Assembly: GCA_025917655.1 (NCBI GenBank)
Contig: CP084611.1
Span: 1,984,001 to 2,048,000 of the forward strand
DNA from: Chlorella sorokiniana
Lineage: Eukaryota; Chlorophyta; Trebouxiophyceae; Chlorellales; Chlorellaceae
Direction: 5' to 3'
DNA: 64,000 nt
Positions within the stretch are counted from its first letter, which is position 1. The number at the start of each line of letters is the position of its first letter. Below are positions 35,136 through 45,225 of the stretch, in pieces. A program made the translations under genes and the position numbers. Below the pieces are notes generated by a model. The model was given only the letters and a program-made list of their open reading frames with translations, did not search any database and was not told the origin of the DNA.

Positions 35136-37655
35136 ATGCGGGGACGCCAGCGGAAGTCCCAGCGGCGGCTCTTCGCTGAGCAGGCTCCGGACACCGAGCT
35201 CGGATGCCACACGAGTCAAAACCTTCACATCAATGATTTGCCAGAGCCTATCTTGCTGGAGGTGAGACTTTTTGCTGGGGTTGTTGTGTGCACACCCAAC
35301 CGCTCAGACGCGACGCCCTGTCGTCGCCACAAACGCAGCGAAGCGAGCTATCGTGCTTCAGCTGCGCTCCGACATGTTGCTGCGCCACTGCAGTCGCCTG
35401 CCGCCGCCGCTGCTGAGGCTGGCAGCGCTACGAGTCGCCGGTGTTGTCAACAACATGCTGCCCTTGCCTTGCTCCTCCAGATCTTTCGGCATTTGGGAAC
35501 CCTGCCGCCAGTGACGACGCTCGAGGAGGCGGCGCTCTACACCCGAGCGCTTCCCTTCAAGACGTTTGAGCACCCGGGTGAATGCCACCCGGGCCTGCGA
35601 TCGTACCCATTCCTGGCCCAGGTGTGCCGCCACTGGAAGGCGGCGCTGGAGTGCCCTGCGGCGCTGCAGCTGTGGCAGGAGCTGGTCGTGGATTTTGGGC
35701 ACGAGCTGGTTACGGGTGAGCGGCCTGCGGCGGCGGCCAGCGAGTGAAGGCGCTGTCTGCCTTTGCAAGTGTGCTGGTTGCTGGCCGGAGCAAGCACTGC
35801 CGGCTGATGGGTGAGTGCTTCCCTGTGACGCCCCAACTCTCGCTGCTTTCAATTTTCAGGCGTGCATGTGCCCGTGGCTTGGAGCGACGTGCGGCCGACC
35901 GACGCCGAGTTTCGGCAGGCGTTTGCCGCAGTGCGCCTGCGCTCCTACCGGCTGGTGGAGTTTGTGCAGGCGCGGCGCCGGGTGCTGCGGCGCCTGGTGC
36001 TGACCAACAGCGAGGGCTACTGGGCCGAGGACGGGGAATTTGTGCCGCTGGCCAACAAGCATGGTGGGGCACGAGATGGGGGGGGGGGGGGGGGACGCGC
36101 GCACGCTTGGAGCGAGCTGAGATATCGCTTGCGACAGTTGCACCAAGGGCAATGTCTCGAGATGCACTTATGTGGGTGCCTGACGTGCTGCACCTTGCTC
36201 ACCCTCCCCTAGATTTCAACTTGGGGACTCTGGGCATCGTGCTTGGCATGGTGGAGGGGCTACAAGGTGGGTGGCTGCCGGCCTGGCGCAGCGAAGCTCG
36301 CGCCGCTGGGCAGCCATGGCCGAGCCCTGAGCCCTGCTGTGCCCCTGCCGTGCAGAGCTCCAGATCACCCATTGCAACGACCTCTTTGCTGGTGGCTCGC
36401 CGCTCTCCACCATCGCCATGCTCAGGTGCGGCCTGGGGTGCCTGCGCGCTGATGGCGGCTCTGTGGCGGTCGCCCGCGCCACAGCCTGACCCCTCCCTGC
36501 CTCCTCTGCGCCCGCCCGTGCAGGGGCCTGCGCAGCCTTGCGCTGGAGGACCTGCAGTGCCGCCTGTACCGCGAGCAGCTGGAGGAGCTGGGGCGCCTGA
36601 GCGGCCTGCAGGAGCTCAGCATCTGCGCCACGCAGCGCCAGGGCACGCCCTTCATCTTCGGGTGGGTGCTGCGGCTGTGCCCGCCTGGCAGAGCCTGCCT
36701 GGCAGCCCTGCTGCTGCTGAGTGCCTACCGGCTGATCGCCTTCCGGCGGGCGCCCGGCACCCGGCTCAGCGACCCGCGCATCCCCTTGCACGCAGCCTGG
36801 ATACCATCCCGGACGCGTGGCGCCACCTGTCCTGCCTGACCAGCCTGGAGCTGCGGGGCAACCCGCTGCTGGAGGCGCTGCCGCCCTGGCTGGCGACGGC
36901 GCTGCCCGCGCTGCGCCTGCTGGACGTCGGCGGCTGCGTGCGCCTCGACCTGCGCTGCCTCACCACCCTCACGCAGCTGGAGACGCTGGCGCTGCAGGTG
37001 GGGCTGGCGGAACCCGGGGGATGGTTTGCACGCGGGCGGGGCTCTGGGCGTGGTTGTGGGCCCACCCAGCCTGCCGCCCACCCCACCGCCCCACCCCCAC
37101 ACAGGCCCTGGACCTGGTGTGCGACGCGGCCCCCTCGCCTGCTGGCCCAGGCGGCGCAGCACGGCGTGATGGCGCGCGTGCGCCTCGCCCCGACCTCTCG
37201 CCGCTGACCCGCCTGCGCGCGCTCAACCTGGCGGACAACAACCTGGGGCGCCGCCGCCCTGGCTGCCCAAGCTGAGGGGGCTGAAGGTGCTGGACATGTC
37301 GGGCAACTTCTTCCTGCAGGCGCCCCAGCCCCTCACCCCCTCACCGCACTCACCAACCTCAGGTGGGGGTGCGCTCGGCGCATGCCTGAGGCTCTGTGGC
37401 AGCAGGGGCCGCTACGCGCTTGCCGCCACCCTGGCGCAGCTGGCCGTTCCGCAGCTGCGGGCCCCGCTGGCGGGCGCTGAAGCGCGCGCAGCCCCCCTTC
37501 CGCTCAGGCACCTGGACCTGCGGGCCATCCACGTGGAGGAGGGCACCAAGTTCTGGAGCGAGGCCAAGTGCGTCACCATGCAGCACGTGGCGGCCCTGGC
37601 CCGCGCGCTGCGACGCAGGAACCGGCACTGCCGCCTGCTCCACGACACCAGCTGA
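35136..37655 (+). CDS. F-box and leucine-rich-repeat protein
   Basis: Likely the substrate receptor of an SCF ubiquitin ligase: the F-box binds SKP1 and the LRRs bind the target. ATG 35136 starts a basic tail (MRGRQRKSQRRLFAEQ) and the F-box begins INDLPEPILLE, then IFRHLG after an intron, and closes FLAQVCRHWKAALECPAALQ. A spacer (SDVRPTDAEFRQAFAAVRLR) leads to LRRs: GLRSLALEDLQCRLY, LEELGRLSGLQELSICA, LSCLTSLELRGNPLLEALPP, LPALRLLDVGGCVRLDLRCL, LTRLRALNLADNNLG and LKVLDMSGNFF. The last exon (HLDLRAIHVEEGTKFWSEAK) ends RHCRLLHDTS at TGA 37653-37655. Some repeats sit in shifted frames near 37240-37360. The target is unknown. Confidence 0.8.
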
Positions 37656-37885
37656 GCGAATCGCAGCCAGCCGCGGCCTGCAGGAGCCCACTGCTTAGGG
37701 CTGGCCCAGCCGCACCCCGGCGAGATGGGGGCGCTTGGCTGCCGACCCTGCAACGCACGCATCCCGCGCTCGCAGCAGCAACCGCCTGCCTATGCCATTG
37801 CTGGGCCGGCGCGGCCTCAGTTTTGCCCATGAATCTGTTCAAGAATCCCTGTAGCTTTACAACACGCCTGCTTCTCAGCCCAGCT

Positions 37886-37890
37886 TGTAA
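37886..37890 (+). terminator. TGTAA poly(A) signal of the F-box/LRR gene
   Basis: TGTAA lies 231 bases after the stop and only 14 bases before the end of the convergent SKA3 coding region, so the two 3' ends almost touch. Confidence 0.45.
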
Positions 37891-37903
37891 ATGCAGCAGC
37901 GCT

Positions 37904-40690
37904 TCACACCAGCAGGTAGAGCGTGCCGCTGCCCGGCAGCACCTTGAGCTGCGCGCGCCCCAGCTTGACCAGGCTGCGGGGGAAGCGGCGAGGTGGGCGC
38001 TGCCTGTCAGCTCCGCCGAATCGAGGCAGCAGAGGAAGACAGCAGCACGGCAGTACACGTGACACTCACGGCGCCTGGTGCCGCGGCCAGCAGGCATGAG
38101 ACCCCCCCAAACATGTTGCCCCCTCCCCACCTGTTGACCACCACCTTGCACTTGGCCCCCAGCCCCGCCTCCTCCACATCCTGCATGGTGAAGCCGCTGC
38201 CGCGCCCGCCGCCGCCGCGTGCACCCGCTCCAGCGTGCCGTTCAGCAGCTCCAGGGGCAGCTGCGACTTGATGAAGGTGGGCAGCGCGGCGTACTCGTCG
38301 GCGCCCACCAGCCGCAGCGCCGGCACAGCCTCGGTCGCAACGTGGGCCAGGGCGGCGTCGCGCGCGTCGGCGGCCGGGGGCGGCGGCGGGCGGGTGCTCG
38401 AGGGCGGGGCGGGGCTTGCGCAAGCCCCCTACAGGCTGGCGGCGCGGGTGGGGCGGGGGTGGGCGCTGGGGGGCCCGCCGCGGCATGGATGCCGCCGTCG
38501 GCGGCAGCCGCCGGGGCGGGTGCCGCACGGCCGCGCCCCAGCGCCGCAGCGATTGCCTCCTCCAGCTGCGGCTTGCTGCGCTGGGAGCGGGCGCAGACTG
38601 CAGCGGCGGCGCCGCCACTTCATCGTCACATGCCGCCGGCTGCCCGTCGTCGTCCTCCAGCAGGCTGCCGATGGGGTGGGCCGCGCCGGTGACAGCGGCA
38701 GGCGCGGCGCCTGCTGTGCCGCCCACGGCGCGGCTCAGCAGCACGGCGGTGTCTGGAGGGGCAGCCTGCTGGCGTTGGGCGCGCGGCAGCCGCGTGGGGG
38801 AAGGCTGCCCCACCACCTGCTGCCGCCTCCCCGTGGAAGCGCGTGCTGCACGCCGCCGCCGCCTCCAGCCCCCCGCGTCCCCGGTGCCGTCGCCGCCGCC
38901 CAGGGGCTGCCCCGCCGCGCGTCCCAGCACCTGCGCCATCAGGTCGATGGTGCTCTCCTCGGCGGGGTGGGGGCGCGGCGCCGCAGTGCCCGCCGCCTGC
39001 TGCGCAGCCATGGCCAGCGCGGCCACGGGCCCGCCCGCCGCCTCCTCCTGGGCCACCGCCGCCGCGGCTGTGGGCCGCCGCTGCTTCTCCACCGTCTGCA
39101 GCAGGCGCTCGGTGGAGGCCACGATGGCCGGGAAGCGCTGGCGGTAGGCCTCCAGGAAGGAGGGGGCGCCCTGCAGCTTGCGGGCGGTGGCCGTCAGGGC
39201 TTCCCTCACTGCGGGGGAGGGGGCGGCATGCATGGCGGCAGCCTGAGCCAGGGAGCGCCGCGCCGCGCCTGGGGAGGCGGGGCGGCAGCAGTCGGGCTGC
39301 GCCCCACAGCAGCTCAGTGCCCGCAGCAGGCGGGCTGCACCCCGTCAGCAGCCCGGGCATCCGCACGCACGCGCATCGTCGGCCGGCCAGCTGCTGGAGG
39401 GCGGCGGCGTGGCCGCCTGCTGGGCGGCCTCTGGCGGCCCCGCCGCCGCCGCGTGTGCCATCTGCACCTCCTGCTCCATGGCAGCCAGCTGGAAGGCGGG
39501 GGACAGGTAGGCGGGGAGGGGGCGTGCCGCCCGCCCTGCTCCCAGGGCCGCGCGGCGTGGCGGCCGCCGACGGCGGCGCCGCTGACAGCGCCTGCTGCTG
39601 CGTGCCGCCGCCGCTCGACGCCGCATACTTGCCAAGCAGCTCCCTGCACGGCGCAGCACAGGCAGGGCCGCCAGCTCGTCACCGCTGGGCGCGCGAGCGG
39701 CGCCTCATTCCGCCCACAGCTGGCACCACCCGCGCCGCTGTGCGCACCTCATGGACGGGCTCATTGCGTCCGGGGATGCGATGGAGGAGGGGGTGTCGCT
39801 GCGCGCCAGCAGCACCCTGCCCGCCGTCATGGGCGCCAGCGCCTTGAGCGTGGTGCGCGGCACGCCGCCGCCCCCTGCACGCCCCACGCGGCCTGCACGC
39901 CAGGCCGCGGCGGGGAGGCGTCCCAGGTGGGGCCCAGCTCGGCGGCGGTCAGCCGGTTGGTCAGCTCGCCGAGCGCCTGAGCTCCCTCCTCGCCGCCTGC
40001 ATCGCCTTGTGGCGCGGAGCGCTGGGCGTCTTCGCCCTCCGCATCGGCCGGCTCTGACGCCGCAGGCATGCCAGCTTGGCTGGCTCCTGCAACGCATGGA
40101 TATCGGCACAGTTGTCGGTGCAGTCGCGAGTGGCATCCCCCGCCAGCGCCATCAGGAGGCGGAGGAGGAGGTGCGCGCCGCACCCGCCGCCGACAGCTCC
40201 AGCATGTCCAGCGGGTTGTCCGGCGGCAGCGGGGCGTACAGGTCGCGGTAGCCATACTGCGCCAGCGTCGTCTCCAGCTGCTGGATCTGGTGGTGGTTGT
40301 GGCGGTAGAGCGCCACGCTGTGGCCCACCAGCTCCTGCACAGGCGAGCGGAGCAGGGGCGGGGTGCGGCGCAGCCTCAACCTGGCGGCAGCTGTCACGTG
40401 TGACCAGTCCCCCAAGCTGGCTTGCTAGGATTCCATCAATGAACGACCATCACCTCTAGTGAGACGGCGTCCAGGGAAAGGCGTTCCAGCGCGAAGAGCT
40501 CCTCGTCCACACCGTCAAGGCGCTCTGCAAGGTCCATCAGGATGCGCGAGTAAAAAGTTGCCCCTGTGGTGGGGCGGTTCTCCACATTGCGCCTCAGCTC
40601 GGCCGTCTCCTGGGCCAGCTGAGTGGTGAAGGCCGTCAGGCCCTCCTCCAGCCCCTGGAGGGACCTCTTAACCGCAGACGCTGACGACAT
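37904..40690 (-). CDS. SKA3-like spindle and kinetochore-associated protein
   Basis: The SKA complex couples kinetochores to depolymerising microtubules in mitosis. ATG 40690 starts MSSASAVKRSLQGLEEGLTA, and the N-terminal helices (FTTQLAQETAELRRNVENRP, RILMDLAERLDGVDEELFAL) match the SKA assembly coiled coil. The next exon, ELVGHSVALYRHNHHQIQQL then YGYRDLYAPLPPDN, resembles the SKA3 block that ends in a KYGY motif. A long Ala/Pro/Gly-rich linker (about 40100-38350) carries one ordered helix (PSFLEAYRQRFPAIVASTER). The C-terminal winged-helix part reads ADEYAALPTFIKSQLPLELL, then SGFTMQDVEEAGLGAKCKVV, then LVKLGRAQLKVLPGSGTLYL, and stops at TGA 37904-37906. Plant SKA3 C-termini have the same pattern. 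Frame changes occur in the linker. Confidence 0.7.
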
Positions 40691-40918
40691 CAGCAACTGA
40701 GGTAAACATATTCAATTGCAGTCCCAAACTGCGGTTCTTTGTTCCGACCGCGGGACGGCCTCCCGTACGATACAGCCCGCAGCATTGCTGCTATCTTGGA
40801 CATGCTCTGCTGTCAAAAATAATCCGTATTTTGAAAGCCTCGGGCCGTGAAAGGGCTCTGTGGCCGGCGGAGCACCGCTGACCGCCTTAGTTGCCCACAG
40901 CCTTGTTCTGCGCCCGCC
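40691..40918. promoter_or_regulatory. Divergent promoter region, SKA3-like / dynein-tail gene
   Basis: 228 bases between the outward ATGs at 40690 and 40919. The short shared gap implies a bidirectional promoter. No element named. Confidence 0.45.
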
Positions 40919-43917
40919 ATGGCCGGTTCGCCCCTCTTTTCCGTGAGAACCTTGCCAGGATACACGCCCCTGGCGACGGTGCCGGAGCTGGGCCTGGGCT
41001 TAGCCGTCAAGCGGCCGCTGGCACAGCGGCACAGCACAGGCAGTACTGGTGGCACTGGTGGTGCATTCACGGCTTGCAGCAGGCAGGCAATGGATGAGGC
41101 ATCCCTGGTCCGTACTGTCGAAGATGCGCTGAGTTACTTTGAGCGGTACGGGGAGCAGGGCGCGTGTCATTTTTTCTATGCTCTCCCTCCCGAGACCCAA
41201 AGCGGCGGCGCCGCCGAGTTCTTTCTGAGAGTTGTTCACCCGGCCATGACAACCAACGCAACATGCTACTACATCTTGAGCCAGCGACAGCTCGTCAAGG
41301 TGGATCGCCGGACAGGAGAGACGGATGTCATGCCAGTGGCAGGTGAGGTGTGGGCCGCAGGGCAGGCAGGCGCGCCGTTGGCATGGCTGAGCTGCCGAGC
41401 GCTGGCCAGCAAGCCACAGCTTCGTGCCTCCGATGCAGAGTGGGCCAACTACAAACGAGCCTACATCACCCTGCGGGAGCAGCTGACTTTCTTTGGCAGT
41501 TTTGCGGCAGCAAAGTGCTTTCACACCTGGCGAAGCAACTACCACCTCAGGCGCCTGCGCCGCCGCCGCCGCGAACTGCAGGGCTCCCTGTTCAACTGTG
41601 GCCCCGCCTTCCAGGCCACCCTGGCAGAGGCGGGCCTGCTGCTTGACAGGCTGCGCAGTGTGCGCGCAGTCGTGGTGCAGGCAGGCAAGCTGTGCAGCGT
41701 GGCGGAGTGGGCGGAGCAGCAGGGCAACTGGCGGGCGCGCAAGGTGCAGCCCGAGGTGGAGGTCACGGTGGCGGCGCTGGTGCAGCTCACAGACGCGGCA
41801 TGCGCGCGGGTGGAGGCGCACGCAGAGCTTCAGCTGGCGGCCGTCAAGGCGCGGGAGCTGACCGACCACATCGGGGTGAGGCTCCGTGCATGCAGGTCCC
41901 CACCTGAGCGGCCGGATCTGGCGGTGACCGGCCACCATCCCGCCCCTGCCCCCCAGGTCGACCTATACGCCGCCACCAGCAGCGCCAGGGCCAGGTCGAT
42001 GCAGGCGATACGGGGAGACAAGGAGGCGCGGACACGCGCCTACCACCGCGCGCTGGCGGATCGGGCCCACCTGCCCCGCCTGCTGCGCATGCTGGACCTC
42101 AGGCTGGCAGCCGACCTGGCCGCCATGGCGGTGGGCAGCGTCGCCGACGCCGTCTCCGCCCTGCATGCTGCGGCCAGCCCGCTGTCGGACCAGCCAGGTG
42201 GCTGCGGCGGCGAGGATGCGACGGAGGGCGGTGCTGGCGGCACGCGTGCAGGGGGCGGCTCGCTGCGGGATCAGGGCGTGAAAAATGCTGCACCCTTGCT
42301 GACCCACCTGGTGGTCGGCCCGGATGGGTCCAGCATTGCCTTCAGCCCCACAGAGGCCGAGTGGATGGCAGCCCTGGAAGCCGAGATGGTCGCCGCGAGC
42401 TTGGACGTGGCGGCCAGCGTGCAGCCTCTGCTTGCCCTGCCAGCCTTTGAGCGCCTGCGGGGAGCGCTTGCTGCCGATGGGCAGGGGGCAGTACCAGCCA
42501 GCAGGGGCTGCCCAGCTGGCATGGCAGGACGCAACCCTTCCGGCAGCCCGGGACAGCCTGGCTGCCACGGTGCGGCGCAGCTATGCCCAGGCCGAGGCCT
42601 TGGCCCAGCGCTACCATCGCTACCTGGAGGTGCACAGCTTTGCGCAGGCCTGGGACTTTGAGGGCTGGGCTGCACGGCAGAGGTGAGCAACGGGTGCGGT
42701 TCATTGCAGCCCTTGCCCATCTGTCACCCGCGAGCCGCCTGCTTGCGGGGTGCAGGGCTTCCTGGGACCTGGAGGGCGCGGAGCGCACGCTGTGCCAGCT
42801 GCGAGCCTGGCACACCGAGCTCGAGGCGATGCCGCTCTCGCAGACCGCCGGCCTGCTCAGCCTGGATGCGGCGCCGCTGCAGCAGGCGCTCCTCCCGCTG
42901 GTCAGCACCGCCAGCCGGCAGCAGACCGGCCTGCTGCTGGAGCTGGCGGGGGAGAGGTGCCGGGCGTGCTGTCGGAGATGAAGAGGTGGGAGGAGGTGGG
43001 TGCAGCGCGCCCCCAGACCTCGAGTCCGGCTTCCTGCCCTGGTCGGCCGAGCTGGCGCGCATGCGCGGTGGGCTGGGCAGCCAGCTGGCCGCTGCCCGTG
43101 AGGTGAACGCCGCCCTGGGCCTGGTGGCTGCGCATGCCGGCAAGCTGCCCACGGCGGAGGCTGTGAAGCTGGATGACCTGGGTGAGGCGGCGCGCACGCT
43201 GCCCCACGCGCCGAGGCGGCGGCGGCGTGGCACGCGGAGCAGCGGCCCCTGCACCTGGCATGCTTGGAGCAGCAGGCGCAGGCGCTGGCGGAGGAGTGCA
43301 TCCACCTGCAGGCCGGGCTGAAGGTGCGGGGTGCGTCGGCACACGCTGCCTGGGCTGCCGCACCGCAGCGCTGCCTCATTCCCGCCCGGTCTGCCCCGCA
43401 GGCTGGCGTCTGCGCGGATGCCGGCGCCGCTGCAGCGGATGTGCTGGCGGACTTGGAGGTGCAGCAAGCTGTGCTGGAGGGCGCTGCTGCCCAGGCTGAG
43501 GAGCTGGCAGAGGCGCAGGGGGAGCTGGGCGGGCGGCATTACGCGGGGAGGAGGTCCGAGAGGCGCAGGCGGCTCTCCAGGTGGGGTTGCACCAGGGGGT
43601 GGGGGTCCGGGTGCGCTGCTTGCTGTTGTCCGACACACCTTGGCCCCCCTGCCCGCCCTCCGCAGCGCTGCCTGGGGGTGTGGAGCCTCGTGGCAGAGGG
43701 CGAGGCGCTGCTGGCCTCCCTGCAAGATGCCTCTTCGGCCGGCAATGCACCAGCAGCTGCCACGGCCGACGACCTGGCTGCAGCTGCCGCACAGCTGGCA
43801 GGCCTGCAGGAGCGGTTGATAGCCGTGCACGGCTCCGGGCGGTGCCCCATGCGGTCTGGCTGCGAGCCCACAGCGCACTCGGTGCATGTCGAGAGCTTAC
43901 AAGGAGCTAGGGTGTAA
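40919..43917 (+). CDS. Dynein heavy-chain tail-like protein lacking the motor
   Basis: The start is ATG 40919 (MAGSPLFSVRTLPGYTPLAT). Axonemal-type tail blocks appear in order: FFYALPPETQSGGAAEFFLR, TNATCYYILSQRQLVKVDRR, then EWANYKRAYITLREQLTFFG and KCFHTWRSNYHLRRLRRRRR (41440-41560; inner-arm heavy chains have a like-patterned F..W+.W+.N segment), then LQGSLFNCGPAFQATLAEAG, then SIAFSPTEAEWMAALEAEMV (42330) and ASWDLEGAERTLCQLRAWHT (42760), at the start of the linker. Helical sequence continues (VLADLEVQQAVLEGAAAQAE) and the frame stops at TAA 43915-43917. A full heavy chain exceeds 4,000 residues with six AAA modules; here there are roughly 900 and no P-loop. The next gene is on the other strand, so the motor is not simply downstream. 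It could be a decayed gene or a retained tail protein. Confidence 0.7.
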
Positions 43918-44141
43918 CAGGGTGATGCCCTGCCTGTGACAGCCTGCCTGAGGGTTGATTAAACCAGACGGGGCAATCCAGACAGCACGCTGGAAGGAGT
44001 GCGCCGGTCGCTGACCACGAGCAGGGCGAGCAGGTGCGTGATGGTCACGAGATACAAGGGCACGGCATTTGTTTTGATACAACAGGGCCCACGGCATGTG
44101 TCGGCGGGCGTGCGCCGGTGTACAGGAAGGATCGCGCTGGC

Positions 44142-45011
44142 TCAGAAGTCGTGGGGGTAGGCCTCGCGCAGCAGGGGCGAGGGCAGGTAGCCGCCCTCCT
44201 CGGCAGAAAAGGCTGAGAAGAAGCGGGGCAGCAGGCTGTGGCGCACCTCCCGCGGCACCCGCATGGCCACAACGTTCTCCTGCACTCGGGGTGACACTCA
44301 GGCTCAGCACAAACCACGGCGCTGGGCATGCACGGGGCTTGGGCAGGGCAGCGGCTGGCGCAGCCCACCTGTGCCACATACGTCGTCTGCCCCCGGCCGG
44401 TCCCGTTCATCCACCAGCACGGCGTAGAAGGGCTGCAGGCGGCCCAGGGGCAGCGCATCGACGTGCATCATCTGGGGAGGAGGAGCGGGAGGGAGCGGGA
44501 GGCTTGAGGGGGGATGCGGCTCGTCGGGAGGGACCGCGCTGCGCGATGCCCCCACCTTGATCCAGGACTCTGGCGCGCGGCACTCGTGGTCGTATCCCAC
44601 TATGACGCCGCGGTAGTGGTAGCGCGCGTGCACCACCACCTGGCCCAGCCGGTGGCCCACGCCGGCGCAGGCCTTGTGGGCCCCCGCCGCCTGAAGCTGC
44701 AGCTGGCGCAGGCGCAGCTGCGCGGCCACCAGCGCATCCCGCTGGCCTGCCGCCGCCGCAAAGCTCTGCTGCTCCACCAGGCTCTGCAGCTCTCGCTCAC
44801 GCCGGGCTACTTGCTGCTGCGCGGCGTGCACCTCCTCGAGCCGCCGCCACTCCTGATCCACGCTGCCGCCGCTCCTGCTGTTGCCGCGGCTGGGTCTGCC
44901 CCGACTGGCGCCCAAACCGTTGCTGACGCATAAAGCTGTGTCGCGAGCCCGCGTTCGACAGCTCAAACCCTGTGAAGCCTGCTGCCGACACAATCGAATC
45001 TTGACAGACAT
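44142..45011 (-). CDS. CLPF-like plastid protein with UVR-type helix and YccV/HspQ domain
   Basis: Plant CLPF is a Clp-protease adaptor in the chloroplast stroma. ATG 45011 gives a plausible transit peptide (MSVKIRLCRQQASQGLSC). A helical segment, EEVHAAQQQVARRERELQSL then QQSFAAAAGQRDALVAA, resembles the UVR motif. The YccV/HspQ domain follows: GHRLGQVVVHARYHYRGVIV, GYDHECRAPESWIK, an intron, then MMHVDALPLGRLQPFYAVLV, DERDRPG, TYVAQENVV and PREVRHSLLPRFFSAFSAEE. It ends LREAYPHDF at TGA 44142-44144. Domain order and length agree with CLPF. F-box proteins such as FBXO21 also carry YccV domains, but no F-box is visible. It is divergent from the DAG lipase gene. Confidence 0.75.
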
Positions 45012-45225
45012 AAGCACTGACCTTGGTAGCTTGATCCAACAAGTATGTGATCTGCATAAGTGAGCACGCCTCCAAGAGCCGCAACCACTTGCAGAGGTGT
45101 CAAACGATTTCGCGCCTGCCACCTCAGAACCTCCGAACCTGGTCAGGGAGTTAAAGATTGGCCCAGCGGCAAGTATCAGGCATTAGAATACCAATGATAG
45201 CGGAGAAGGAGCGACACTCCCTTCG
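45012..45225. promoter_or_regulatory. Divergent promoter region, CLPF-like / DAG lipase
   Basis: 214 bases separate the two outward start codons, again a compact shared promoter. No specific element recognised. Confidence 0.4.

Noticed and set aside
40919-43917. Reading the dynein-like protein as a generic coiled coil
   Set aside because: The ordered series of heavy-chain tail blocks, including the Trp/Arg-rich segment at 41440-41560, is more specific than coiled-coil similarity.
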